From: an uncultured Acidobacteriota bacterium
GTDB lineage: Bacteria; Acidobacteriota; Blastocatellia; Pyrinomonadales; Pyrinomonadaceae
Assembly: GCA_902826795.1 (NCBI GenBank)
Contig: CADEGD010000037.1
Location: 1-41,843 of the forward strand
Length of the DNA stretch: 41,843 bases
Reading direction: 5' to 3'
Made by a program: the position numbers and the translations under genes. Shown piece by piece: positions 16,651 to 24,860 of the stretch. Under the pieces are notes generated by a model. It saw only the letters and a program-made list of their open reading frames with translations, searched no databases and had not been told where the DNA came from. Each line of letters opens with the position of its first letter. The stretch's first letter is position 1.

Positions 16651-16718
16651 CCGACTGGAGCCGCCATCATCCGTGATTGCCGACTGGAGCCGCAAGCATC
16701 CCTGCTTGCGGCTCCAGT
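16651..16718. repeat. Hairpin-forming intergenic repeat with a partial second copy
   Basis: A perfect 16-bp stem with a 4-nt loop (arms 16683-16698 and 16703-16718; arm ACTGGAGCCGCAAGCA). It begins right at the stop codon of the hydroxyacyl-CoA dehydrogenase gene. A partial copy of its left half (GACTGGAGCCGC) lies at about 16651-16662. There is no T-tract, so it is more like a REP-type repeat than a terminator, though it could stabilise the transcript end. Confidence 0.75.
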
Positions 16719-17566
16719 TACGCGTAATCGTAAAAACCCTTGCCGGATTTTCGGCCGAGCCAGCCGGCGTCGACATACTTTTTAAGCAGCGGACACGGGC
16801 GATACTTAGGATCACCGAGGCCTTCGTGGAGGACGTTGAGGATCGCAAGGCAGACGTCGAGGCCGATGAAGTCGGCGAGCGTCAGCGGGCCCATCGGATG
16901 GTTCATCCCGAGCTTCATGATCTCATCGATCGCCTCTTTGGTTGCGACGCCTTCGTGCAACGCAAACACAGCCTCGTTGATCATCGGCATCAGCACGCGG
17001 TTGGATACGAATCCGGGATAGTCGTTACACTCTACCGGAACCTTGCCGAGTTTCTCCGACAGTTCCTTTACCTCTGCATAGGTCTCATCCGAGGTGGCAA
17101 TACCGCGGATGACCTCAACCAGCTTCATCAGCGGGACTGGGTTAAAGAAGTGCATGCCGATCACTTTGTCCGGACGTTTCGTTGCGGCGGCGATCTTGGT
17201 GATCGAGATGGACGAGGTGTTCGATGAAAGGACCGTCTCGGCGGGCGTGATAGAGTCGAGCTTTTCGAAGATCTGTTTTTTGATGTCGAAGTTCTCAGTC
17301 GCCGCTTCGACGATCAGCGAGCAGTCTTTAAGTCCTTCGAGGTCGGTCGTCGTCGTGATCCGCCCGAGTATCTCGCCCTTCTGCTCTTCGGTGATCGTTT
17401 CCTTTTTGACGAACCGGTCGAGGCTCTTGGAAATGTTCGCGACGCCGCGGTCGAGAAATTCCTGGCTGATGTCGCTGATAACTACGTCAAAACCCGCGTT
17501 CGCGGCCGTCTGGGCAACCCCGTTGCCCATCGTCCCCGCACCGATAACTCCGATGATCTCGCTCAT
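16718..17566 (-). CDS. hbd: 3-hydroxybutyryl-CoA dehydrogenase
   Basis: 282 residues. The N-terminal NAD-binding fold has [14 protein letters not shown] at residues 5-18. The catalytic motifs are [27 protein letters not shown] (catalytic His) and the C-terminal helical domain with [19 protein letters not shown] and [17 protein letters not shown]. It ends KSGKGFYDY, the usual ending. It oxidises L-3-hydroxyacyl-CoA to the 3-keto form, in fatty acid or butyrate metabolism, in the cytoplasm. A thiolase gene, the next enzyme in the pathway, is 2.4 kb away at 19995 on the opposite strand. Confidence 0.95.
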   Translation of the reverse strand: MSEIIGVIGAGTMGNGVAQTAANAGFDVVISDISQEFLDRGVANISKSLDRFVKKETITEEQKGEILGRITTTTDLEGLKDCSLIVEAATENFDIKKQIFEKLDSITPAETVLSSNTSSISITKIAAATKRPDKVIGMHFFNPVPLMKLVEVIRGIATSDETYAEVKELSEKLGKVPVECNDYPGFVSNRVLMPMINEAVFALHEGVATKEAIDEIMKLGMNHPMGPLTLADFIGLDVCLAILNVLHEGLGDPKYRPCPLLKKYVDAGWLGRKSGKGFYDYA

Positions 17567-17720
17567 TTATTTGATAACTTCCTGTGAATAATGGTGTTTT
17601 TATCGAAACTAGAGATTACCCAAACCGACGTTTTGAAACAAACAACCTCCTGACAAATCATACGCGTCTTGGTATGAGCAGCAGACAAAAGGTCGTCTAC
17701 CTCGGCTCGCGTAAGAGTTA

Positions 17721-19547
17721 CTAGAGTTTAGTTTGAGCCATCGACTCCGATGGTTTAGAAGTAAAGTCTTCTCCTGGATTGACGAACAGGTTTTGTTCGA
17801 AGCGGTATTGCTTATCGTAGAGCTGTTTGTAGCGGCCGTTCATTTCGATCAGTTCAAGATGGGTTCCGCGTTCGAGGATCTCGCCGGACTCGACGACGAG
17901 GATCTGGTCGGCACTGCGGATGGTGGAGAGTCGGTGGGCGATGACGAAAGTCGTGCGGCCCTGACGCAGACGATTCAATCCTTCCTGTATCAACGCTTCA
18001 CTCTCAGAATCTAACGACGAGGTCGCTTCATCCAAGATCAGGATACGCGGGTCGGCAAGCAGTGCCCGGGCGATCGCAATCCGCTGCCGCTGTCCGCCCG
18101 AGAGCTTTACACCGCGTTCGCCGACGATCGTCTCGTAGCCGTTCGGAAACTTCTCGATGAACTCGTCCGCGTTGGCGACCTTGCACATCTCCTTGATCTT
18201 GTCGAGATTCGCCTCGGGATTTGAGAATCGGATGTTGTCGAGTATCGTGCCGTCGAACAGGAAATTGTCCTGCAAGACGACGCCAAGCTTGTCGCGGTAA
18301 TCACGTAGCTTTACCGTCTGAAGGTCTTTGCCGTCGATGCGGATGATGCCCGTCGTCGGATGGATAAAGTTGAGTACGAGGCTGAGGATCGTGGATTTGC
18401 CGGAGCCGCTTGAGCCGACGAGAGCGGTGGTTGTCCCTGCCTCGGCGGTGAACGATATGCCTTTCAGTACCGGCACGCCGGGATCATATTCGAAATGCAC
18501 GTCGTCGAATTCGATCTTGCCGTCAGCGGTCGGGATCGCCTGTTTCGTGGAATCTTCCTCGTCCTCGGTTGTCATCGCCATCACTTCGCGGATGCGGTCG
18601 AGCCCGGCGAGGGCCTCGGTCACCTGAGTTCCTATCGCGGCGAGTTCGATCACTGGCAGCCCAAGCAGAAACGTGAACGAAATGTACATCAGAAAATCGC
18701 CGAGCGTCATCGTCTGAGTTTGGATCGCGTTTCCGCCGACAATGATCATTACCACCGCAACTGCTCCGATCACCAGCGACGCGAACGAATTGATCGCCGA
18801 TACACCGGTCACACTCTTGGCGATGTTGCGGAAGAGCTTGTGTGCTCCCCGAGCGAAGCTGAGTTCTTCGCGTTTCTCGGCCGTATAAGCTTTGACGATG
18901 CGGATGCCGCCTAGGCTTTCGCCTAGACGTCCGGTCACTTCGGCCGTTATCTCCCCGCGTTCGCGGAAGATCGGGCGAAGGATACGCAAGGCGTAGAGCA
19001 ACGCTCCGCCGAAGATGAGTATCACGGCGATCGTTGCGACGGTGAGCTGCCAGTTGATGTAAAAGAGCACGCCGATCGAGATGATAGCCGTGACGAGGCT
19101 GCCGAGAATCTGCCCGAGTCCGGTGCCGACGAGATTGCGGATGCCCTCGGCGTCATTCATGATGCGGGAGATAAGCTGGCCTGATTGAGTCGAATCGAAA
19201 TACGAGATCGGCAGGCGTTCGATATGGCTCTGAACGCGTTTACGCATCTCGGTGATCGCCCGTTGGGCCGCCACGCCGAGGATCTGTGAGAGTGCGAAGC
19301 CGGTTGATGCCTGCACAATTGTGGCAATGCCGATGGCGAGTGCGATCCACGTGAGCAGATCGTATCGCTGATTGGTGAAGACCTCGTCGCCGATGAACTT
19401 GGTCGATGCGGGCAAGACCATTCCCGCAAGCCGCGACGCAAGCAAGAGTACGCTGCCAAGTGCGAGTCGCCAGCGGGCACTCCATACGATCTTCCTCGCC
19501 TCGGCCCAAGCTCCCGAATAGCTGATCTTCTTTTTTTCTTCGGCCAC
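17721..19547 (-). CDS. MsbA-like ABC exporter, fused membrane and ATPase domains
   Basis: 608 residues. The six-helix membrane domain occupies about residues 25-330, and the ATPase the rest: Walker A GSSGSGKST (378-386), signature LSGGQ (482-486), Walker B ILILDEATS, and the switch His in IAHRLST. This half-transporter is expected to form a homodimer in the inner membrane. The sequence of the membrane domain (LPISYFDSTQSGQLISRIMND) is of the type that includes MsbA lipid flippases and multidrug exporters. The substrate cannot be told from the sequence. It is not visibly in an operon; the gap on its left to hbd is 154 nt without a gene. Confidence 0.94.
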   Translation of the reverse strand: MAEEKKKISYSGAWAEARKIVWSARWRLALGSVLLLASRLAGMVLPASTKFIGDEVFTNQRYDLLTWIALAIGIATIVQASTGFALSQILGVAAQRAITEMRKRVQSHIERLPISYFDSTQSGQLISRIMNDAEGIRNLVGTGLGQILGSLVTAIISIGVLFYINWQLTVATIAVILIFGGALLYALRILRPIFRERGEITAEVTGRLGESLGGIRIVKAYTAEKREELSFARGAHKLFRNIAKSVTGVSAINSFASLVIGAVAVVMIIVGGNAIQTQTMTLGDFLMYISFTFLLGLPVIELAAIGTQVTEALAGLDRIREVMAMTTEDEEDSTKQAIPTADGKIEFDDVHFEYDPGVPVLKGISFTAEAGTTTALVGSSGSGKSTILSLVLNFIHPTTGIIRIDGKDLQTVKLRDYRDKLGVVLQDNFLFDGTILDNIRFSNPEANLDKIKEMCKVANADEFIEKFPNGYETIVGERGVKLSGGQRQRIAIARALLADPRILILDEATSSLDSESEALIQEGLNRLRQGRTTFVIAHRLSTIRSADQILVVESGEILERGTHLELIEMNGRYKQLYDKQYRFEQNLFVNPGEDFTSKPSESMAQTKL

Positions 19548-19605
19548 TAGTTAAGAAGATGACTATCGGAATGAAACAAGTCAATACAGACAGAACTCTC
19601 CGCGT

Positions 19606-19839
19606 TTATCGCCGGTCGAGCTTGTTGTTTATTTTCTCAAGGAGCATGTAAGTTGCTCTCATTCCCGTCGCCATTTCGCATAGTCCTTGAGCGATCCCAT
19701 TGAGAGCGTCCGCGACCATTGTCTTATACATATCCTCGCTGCCATCCGCGAATTGACGGGCCATATTAGAAGTCACTTTCGCGGCGTCAAACATCATCTT
19801 TGCTCTTTCTGTTGGCCGTGCGGTTGCCCAATCTGCCAT
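19606..19839 (-). CDS. Small hypothetical protein (77 residues)
   Basis: MADWATARPTERAKMMFDAA then helices rich in Ala/Met (FADGSEDMYKTMVADALNGI, EMATGMRATYMLLEKINN). It is wholly helical by composition, soluble and of no known family to me. A strong GGAGGAA lies 7 nt before the ATG, so it is very likely translated. It lies 58 nt upstream of the ABC exporter on the same strand and may share its transcript. Confidence 0.7.
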   Translation of the reverse strand: MADWATARPTERAKMMFDAAKVTSNMARQFADGSEDMYKTMVADALNGIAQGLCEMATGMRATYMLLEKINNKLDRR

Positions 19840-19994
19840 TTATCTTGTTCCTCCGATCCAGTTTAATTTCGATCTCTACCGCCTCTCACCATCGGTGAAA
19901 CGGGCTACCGCATGGGTTTTGGCGGATAACCAGCTCTAATGCGATAATAATCATTTGCGATAGGTCCGATACTGTAAGCAGGAAACTCAATTTA

Positions 19995-21188
19995 ATGTCA
20001 GATTTAAAACAAGCGGTGATAATTAGTGCGGCGAGAACGCCGACGGGTAAGTTTCAGGGAGCGTTGAAAGATTTCACGGCTCCCGCACTTGGAGCGATCG
20101 CGATCAAGGAAGCGGTCAAGCGTGCGGGCGTCGATCCGGCAAAGGTCGATGAGGTGATAATGGGCTGCGTCGTGCAGGCGGGCATCGGGCAAGCTCCGGC
20201 TCGTCAGGCGGCGATGAAAGCGGGCTTGCCGCCGGAAGTGTCAGCGTTGACCGTCAATATGGTCTGCGGATCGGGGCTGCGTGCGGTCGCGTTGGCTTCG
20301 CAATCGATCCAGCTCGGCGACGCTGAGTTCGTCGTCGCCGGCGGAATGGAGTCGATGTCGAACATTCCGTATGCTCTGCAAACGGCTCGCGACGGCTTTC
20401 GCATGGGAAATCAGACGGCGACGGACTTGATGATCCACGATGGTTTGTGGTGCCCGTTCGAGAACTGGCACATGGGAAACACCGGAGAGGTCGTCGCCGA
20501 AAAGCATCAGATCACACGTGAGACGCAAGACGATTTCGCTTACAACTCGCACCGTAAAGCTGCCGAGGCTCAGGCTGAAGGCCGCTTCAAGGACGAGATC
20601 ATACCGATCGAGATTCCGCAGAAGAAAGGCGACCCGATCGTGCTCGATTACGATGAGCCGGTGCGTCCGGATACGTCGGTCGAGAGCTTGGCGAAGCTCA
20701 AGCCTGCTTTCAAGAGAGACGGCGGAACCGTGACAGCCGGCAATGCTCCCGGAGTGAACGACGGTGCGTCTGCTTTGGTCGTAACCTCCTCACAAAAGGC
20801 TTTAGAACTCGGCGTTGAACCGCTGGGCCGCGTAGTTTCATACGCCGTCTCAGGCATCGAGCCGAAGTACATCATGCTCGCTCCGGTCGAGGGAGTGCGT
20901 CGGGCGGTCGCCAAGGCCGGATGGTCGCTGGACGAGGTCGAGCTTTTTGAATTGAACGAAGCGTTCTCGGTTCAGGCACTCGGGGTGATGAAAGAACTCG
21001 GAATTAATCCTGACCTCGTCAACGTCAACGGTGGAGCCGTAGCTCTGGGCCATGCGATCGGCAACTCCGGCGGACGTGTCCTAACAACTCTCTTGTACGA
21101 GATGAAACGTCGCGGTGCCAAACGCGGAGTTGCGGGTCTTTGTCTGGGCGGCGGTAACTCGGTTGCCATGGCCGTAGAACGCGTCTAG
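19995..21188 (+). CDS. Acetyl-CoA C-acetyltransferase (thiolase)
   Basis: 397 residues with full thiolase hallmarks: [17 protein letters not shown] near the start, the acylated Cys in [15 protein letters not shown] (about residue 91), [26 protein letters not shown] (catalytic His; the usual Pro after His is Ala here and the usual GASG is GNSG), and [15 protein letters not shown] with the second Cys. It condenses two acetyl-CoA or cleaves 3-ketoacyl-CoA. With the hydroxybutyryl-CoA dehydrogenase at 16718 it forms two steps of short-chain acyl-CoA metabolism. Terminated by the hairpin at 21214. Confidence 0.95.
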   Translation: MSDLKQAVIISAARTPTGKFQGALKDFTAPALGAIAIKEAVKRAGVDPAKVDEVIMGCVVQAGIGQAPARQAAMKAGLPPEVSALTVNMVCGSGLRAVALASQSIQLGDAEFVVAGGMESMSNIPYALQTARDGFRMGNQTATDLMIHDGLWCPFENWHMGNTGEVVAEKHQITRETQDDFAYNSHRKAAEAQAEGRFKDEIIPIEIPQKKGDPIVLDYDEPVRPDTSVESLAKLKPAFKRDGGTVTAGNAPGVNDGASALVVTSSQKALELGVEPLGRVVSYAVSGIEPKYIMLAPVEGVRRAVAKAGWSLDEVELFELNEAFSVQALGVMKELGINPDLVNVNGGAVALGHAIGNSGGRVLTTLLYEMKRRGAKRGVAGLCLGGGNSVAMAVERV

Positions 21189-21213
21189 CCGATTTTCGCA
21201 ACAACGAAGAACC

Positions 21214-21244
21214 GCCCGTCGTATTCAGCTATAATACGGCGGGC
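21214..21244 (+). terminator. Hairpin after the thiolase gene
   Basis: A 12-bp stem with one G-T pair (GCCCGTCGTATT 21214-21225; AATACGGCGGGC 21233-21244), 7-nt loop, followed only by TTTC. The hairpin also contains TATAAT (21230-21235), 15 nt before the next gene's start. It may act as a weak terminator. Confidence 0.55.
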
Positions 21245-21250
21245 TTTCAT

Positions 21251-21685
21251 ATGACACCTCAAGAACACAATCGTCTGATCAGCATCCTCTTTCATATTCA
21301 AGGTGGCCTCCAGCTTTTCGGAGGCATCATCATGATCGTTCTCTATGCGGGGTTCGGTTCCTACTTCATGCTCGGCTTACACGGCGACGAGGGACAGTTC
21401 GTTGGTGGAATTCTCGTTGTGGTAGGTATTGTAACGGCTGTGCTCGTGTTCGCTTTTGCCGCACTAGATTTTTACGCCGCTTTCAAAATCGGAAAGATGC
21501 AGCCGATCGGCCGCATCCTTGGGATCGTCGTCGCGTGCCTTTCAGTCTTGAGTTTTCCGCTGGGAACGGCATTGGGAGTATACGCTCTTTGGTTTTTCTT
21601 CGGCGACCAAGGCAAGGCCCTCTACAACGTAGACGCGGTCGGTAAGCAGTACTCGCCGCCTCCGCCGCCGAACAGTTGGCAATAG
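21251..21685 (+). CDS. Four-helix membrane protein with proline-rich tail, copy 1
   Basis: 144 residues: three to four hydrophobic stretches (FGGIIMIVLYAGFGSYFMLG; GILVVVGIVTAVLVFAFAAL; GIVVACLSVLSFPLGTALGVYALWFFFG), then a hydrophilic tail ending PPPPPNSWQ. The next gene has the same layout: short polar start with asparagines, an (I)Q-G-L motif in the first helix, a KIGKM/KLGRM loop, a last hydrophobic pair around PLGTALGVY / PFGMALGIF, and a PPPPP...W end. So the pair looks like a tandem duplication. Function unknown. Confidence 0.75.
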   Translation: MTPQEHNRLISILFHIQGGLQLFGGIIMIVLYAGFGSYFMLGLHGDEGQFVGGILVVVGIVTAVLVFAFAALDFYAAFKIGKMQPIGRILGIVVACLSVLSFPLGTALGVYALWFFFGDQGKALYNVDAVGKQYSPPPPPNSWQ

Positions 21686-21736
21686 TGAACTGTGCAAATA
21701 TTCTAGTTTGGTTCGTCAAACCGTAGCTAAAAGTCT

Positions 21737-22243
21737 ATGCAGCAGCCGCAGAATCAGAACGCCAATCTCCTAAGCATCTTTTCCTTTATCTTTGCAGGCA
21801 TTCAGGGGTTGGCTCTTTTGTTCATAGGGCTTTACGCTTTGCTGATGATCGGTATGCTAGTAGCGGGAGTTGCGAATGCCCGCAGCTCCGACGCCGCGGC
21901 TTTCATTTTTCCGGTTGTGATGGCTCTGATCTTCGGCGTCTTGGCAGCCTTTGGAATCATTAGCGTTTGGCTGAACATCAAGCTTGGGCGAATGCTGCGG
22001 AGCACATCTTTGCCGACGCCGAAGCGTATCATCGTAACCTCGATCTTCAATATTTGCAGTTTCCTTTGCGGCGGCATCTTCGTCGCCCCGTTCGGCATGG
22101 CACTCGGGATTTTCGGGATCGTTTTTGCAACCTCAGATAACGGAAAGGCCTTCTTAAGCGGAAGATCGCCCGGCCAACTTCTACCGCCTCCGCCGCCGAT
22201 CAATTACGGCGACGGCTCGCGAGAGATGCACAACTGGCGTTGA
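21737..22243 (+). CDS. Four-helix membrane protein with proline-rich tail, copy 2
   Basis: 168 residues: an Asn/Gln-rich start MQQPQNQNANLLSIFSFIFA, then hydrophobic segments LALLFIGLYALLMIGMLVAG, FIFPVVMALIFGVLAAFGII, and a last pair including FVAPFGMALGIFGIVFAT. The tail has LLPPPPPINYGDGS and ends HNWR. It is a paralogue by layout of the gene 51 nt upstream and probably co-transcribed. The proline-rich tails could recruit a partner. No named family recognised. Confidence 0.75.
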   Translation: MQQPQNQNANLLSIFSFIFAGIQGLALLFIGLYALLMIGMLVAGVANARSSDAAAFIFPVVMALIFGVLAAFGIISVWLNIKLGRMLRSTSLPTPKRIIVTSIFNICSFLCGGIFVAPFGMALGIFGIVFATSDNGKAFLSGRSPGQLLPPPPPINYGDGSREMHNWR

Positions 22244-22424
22244 GGATTATCGGTTCCTATCAGCGAGCCTGAGCCTAGTCCACGCCACGCGCTGACGCGG
22301 GCGGTTCTGCCTGACCGTCAAACTCTAACTAACAGTTAAAGGTGTGATTCGGTGTTAGTTTTGCTAGCGTGTTGCTTTCGATCTCGCGGGTCCGAATCGT
22401 TCTAAACATATTTCCTTTAGTCTG
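22244..22424. other. Intergenic stretch left of the 212-bp element
   Basis: Together with the element at 22425-22636 this forms 392 nt without a gene. Within 22244-22424 I see no ORF with a ribosome-binding site, no RNA gene and no strong hairpin. Confidence 0.4.
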
Positions 22425-22636
22425 AGTGTGCGGAGCACACGGTAATTACGCTAGCTACATGTGGAGCCGCTTCGGCGGAACGTGTAGATCACGTCTCACC
22501 GAAACCCCGGGGCGTGTGAAACACGCGACACGATGGGCCGCATGCTCCGCACGCTCGGTTCGTACTCTTACCGCACCTACACGTTCCGCAAAGCCTTCAC
22601 GCGTAGCTATCGATATCGGCGCGTGCTCCGCACACT
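22425..22636. repeat. 212-bp inverted-repeat element (possible MITE/REP cluster)
   Basis: The ends are matching inverted copies: AGTGTGCGGAGCAC at 22425-22438 and its exact complement at 22623-22636. The similarity continues inward, with TAGCTAC then GCGGAACGTGTAG shared by the left half and the complement of the right half, for about 70 bp with gaps. Internal smaller hairpins (CTACATGTGGAGCCGCTTCG region; GTGTGAAACAC) add structure. No ORF with a start signal spans it. The right edge coincides with the first base of the sugar-kinase stop codon. Confidence 0.65.
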
Positions 22637-23622
22637 TAACTGACTTCGCTTGTCAGTACGCTGTGCATCGCAGGGAAGCGGTCGATGTTTTCGATCGCTC
22701 TTAGGACGATGCGGAACATTGGTTTGATGAACGGTATGAAGTAGGTTTTGCCGCGGTTGGCGGATTGGAATGAGAAAGTTCCGGCGGCTTTGAGGCAGCG
22801 TTGGATGGTTTGCAAGCGAAACTCTTCGGCGAAGGTGGCTTCGTCGATGTACGGCAGGCCCAGAGATTCGCGGCCGTCGAGGAAGCGGCGGCGTTTCGCT
22901 GCGAGCCATTCGGGCGATGGAAGTTCGGTCACGCGGTCGAGCAGAAGGGAAACGAGGTCGTAAGCAGGCGACCCGATCCGAGCGTCCTGATGGTCGATGA
23001 TCTTGAGGTTGCCCTCGGCGTCGAGCATCAGATTTGCCGCGTGGAAATCGCGATGGCACAGCACCGTCGCACGGTCTTCAAGCTCCTGCGAGAGCTCGAT
23101 AAATTCCTTCGAGATTGCAGCGTCGTCTTCCGCTGACAGTGGTTGCTTCTTGAACGTCGTGAAGTAATGCTCCTTGAAAAAGTTCAACTCCCAATTCAGC
23201 TTCTCCACGTCGAACTTGAGCCGCGATGCGATCGAGTCGGCATCGTAAGCGGCATGAGTCGCGGCCTGAATTCGCGGGATGAGATCGATAGCCGAGTCGA
23301 TCAAATCCTCACGGCGTTGCGGAGTCGAGGCATTCATTTCCTCTCGCAAAATTCGATCGCCGAAATCTTCGATCATTATCGCCCCGAGGGATTCGTCGAA
23401 GTCCAAGACTCTCGCGACCGGAAGATCGTTGGCAATGAACAACGCGGTGACATCGAGATATGATTGCTCAGTCGCCACGAACGCCTCGGGATAGATGCAC
23501 ACTATCCCGCCGTCCACGCGAAAATACTCACGCGTCGATGCGTCAGGCGTGAGCTGCTGGTAATGAGCTGAAAGTCGGCGGGATGCAAGGAATTGTTGGA
23601 GTCGATCGAGGAAGTCGGACAT
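22636..23622 (-). CDS. AmgK-like anomeric sugar kinase (aminoglycoside phosphotransferase fold)
   Basis: 328 residues. The kinase core has the catalytic loop HRDFHAANLM (190-199) and the metal-binding segment IIDHQDARIGSPAYDLVSLLLD (209-229); the ending YDLVSLLxD is typical of the AmgK group. In Pseudomonas AmgK phosphorylates MurNAc/GlcNAc at C1 and MurU then adds UMP, recycling cell wall sugar past fosfomycin. Here a nucleotidyltransferase gene lies directly upstream, in the same orientation, reproducing the pair. Between them sits a 100-bp palindromic repeat. The exact sugar is inferred from context. Confidence 0.82.
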   Translation of the reverse strand: MSDFLDRLQQFLASRRLSAHYQQLTPDASTREYFRVDGGIVCIYPEAFVATEQSYLDVTALFIANDLPVARVLDFDESLGAIMIEDFGDRILREEMNASTPQRREDLIDSAIDLIPRIQAATHAAYDADSIASRLKFDVEKLNWELNFFKEHYFTTFKKQPLSAEDDAAISKEFIELSQELEDRATVLCHRDFHAANLMLDAEGNLKIIDHQDARIGSPAYDLVSLLLDRVTELPSPEWLAAKRRRFLDGRESLGLPYIDEATFAEEFRLQTIQRCLKAAGTFSFQSANRGKTYFIPFIKPMFRIVLRAIENIDRFPAMHSVLTSEVS

Positions 23623-23635
23623 TATGATCGTGTTT

Positions 23636-23735
23636 AGAGTTCAAGCTTTAGCTTGCCATCAACTGCTACGAGACGTCTAACGGTAACCAAACAAGCTAAT
23701 GCTTGCTTCTGAACTTCAGCTAAAGCTTGAACTCT
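23636..23735. repeat. Palindromic repeat between the kinase and nucleotidyltransferase genes
   Basis: Perfect 18-nt inverted arms (AGAGTTCAAGCTTTAGCT at 23636-23653 and its complement at 23718-23735) enclose a 64-nt middle that itself contains AAGCTAATGCTT. It lies within what looks like an operon and would form a long hairpin in the mRNA. Confidence 0.85.
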
Positions 23736-23743
23736 GAACAATT

Positions 23744-24742
23744 TTAGTTCAACGGGACGATGTAATTCTCGCCTTGAATATATCCTTTCAACGCCTTCTC
23801 CGGCATTTCGTCGGTGTTGCGGAGCATGTCGGCATTGACGATCGCGGCGTTCTCGAAATGGCTGCCGGATTCGATCGTCACGCCATCGGCGAGGATCGTG
23901 CGGTATAGATGCACGTCGTCTTTCACCACAACATTATCCCACAATATCGAATCGCGTACGCTGGCGGTTGCGGCGACGTTACAGCCTTCACCGACGCAAT
24001 TATCCTTGCCGTCGAGCATGGCGAGCGTGATGTCGAGATAGCGTGGGATCGTTGAAAGTTCAAACCAATTAGCGTCGGTCACGTGTGCGGCGATCTTCTC
24101 ACCCTTCGCGATCGCTGGATTGTAAAAGGTCGGCACGATGTCCGAGTAGACGCCACGCGGAATGTAGTCGAACACGCGAGGTTCAAGGATATGAATGCCT
24201 GTGAACATGCACGGCGTTTCGATCTCGTGCTCAGTATCGCGGATCTCGTCTTCCGTCAAAGGCTTCGCATAATCGCCGAAGCCCGTGACCATCCCGTCTG
24301 TCATCTCGACGATCGTGAACTTCTCTCGCTTGACGTTCGGCTTCAGGACCATCGTCGCGATCGCACCTGAATCTTTGTGAGTCTTGACGGCGGCGGCGAT
24401 GTCGATGTCGGTGATGATCTTGCCGTTGGCGATCAGGAATGTGTCGTTCTCAAGCAGATGCCGTGCGTTGTCCAACGCACCCGCCGTTCCGAGTATCTTC
24501 GGCTCCTCACGCGTGTAATCGATATGTACGCCGAACCGCGACCCGTCGCCGAGTGCCTCGATCACCGAATCGGGCTGGTGATGAAGATTTACGACGACTT
24601 CCTTGAAGCCGAAACCCGCGAGGTATTCCGCGACGTAGCCGACCAGCGGCTTGCCCAGAAAGGGAATTGCCGGTTTCGTGCGGTCGATCGTTAAAGGAAA
24701 AAGCCGCGTGCCGAAGCCAGCGGCCAATATCATTGCTTTCAT
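23744..24742 (-). CDS. Sugar-1-phosphate nucleotidyltransferase (MurU-like core with C-terminal beta-helix)
   Basis: 332 residues. The N-terminal NTP-transferase domain starts MKAMILAAGFGTRLFPLTID with the G-x-G-T-R nucleotide loop and continues TKPAIPFLGKPLVGY. At about residues 229-315 hexad repeats appear (CNVAATASVRDSILWDNV, DVHLYRTILADGVTIESGSH), a left-handed beta-helix not present in the 220-residue MurU of Pseudomonas. The product is probably a UDP- or GDP-sugar, MurNAc-1-P being suggested by the AmgK-like kinase downstream. The helix may act in oligomer formation or allosteric control, as in GDP-mannose or ADP-glucose pyrophosphorylases. Confidence 0.88.
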   Translation of the reverse strand: MKAMILAAGFGTRLFPLTIDRTKPAIPFLGKPLVGYVAEYLAGFGFKEVVVNLHHQPDSVIEALGDGSRFGVHIDYTREEPKILGTAGALDNARHLLENDTFLIANGKIITDIDIAAAVKTHKDSGAIATMVLKPNVKREKFTIVEMTDGMVTGFGDYAKPLTEDEIRDTEHEIETPCMFTGIHILEPRVFDYIPRGVYSDIVPTFYNPAIAKGEKIAAHVTDANWFELSTIPRYLDITLAMLDGKDNCVGEGCNVAATASVRDSILWDNVVVKDDVHLYRTILADGVTIESGSHFENAAIVNADMLRNTDEMPEKALKGYIQGENYIVPLN

Positions 24743-24800
24743 AACGCAGAGCTGCTTCGAAAAATACGCTACGTTAATTAGCCCCTAACTTCAACCCGTT

Positions 24801-24840
24801 GACGAAAAAAGAGGCGGGCAGCAAAAACTACCCGCCTCTT
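24801..24840 (-). terminator. Rho-independent terminator of the FG-GAP protein gene
   Basis: A 10-bp perfect stem (AAGAGGCGGG 24809-24818 with CCCGCCTCTT 24831-24840) and 12-nt loop. On the minus strand the stem is followed by TTTTTTCGTC. It begins 20 nt after the stop codon at 24861. Confidence 0.9.
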
Positions 24841-24860
24841 GTCATTGTCGTAATCCGACT

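Noticed and set aside
22607..23059. 150-residue frame on minus strand
   Set aside because: Out-of-frame shadow of the sugar-kinase gene, mostly Arg/Pro.
24743..24800. Regulatory RNA upstream of the nucleotidyltransferase
   Set aside because: Only the terminator of the neighbouring gene is seen; no other structure.
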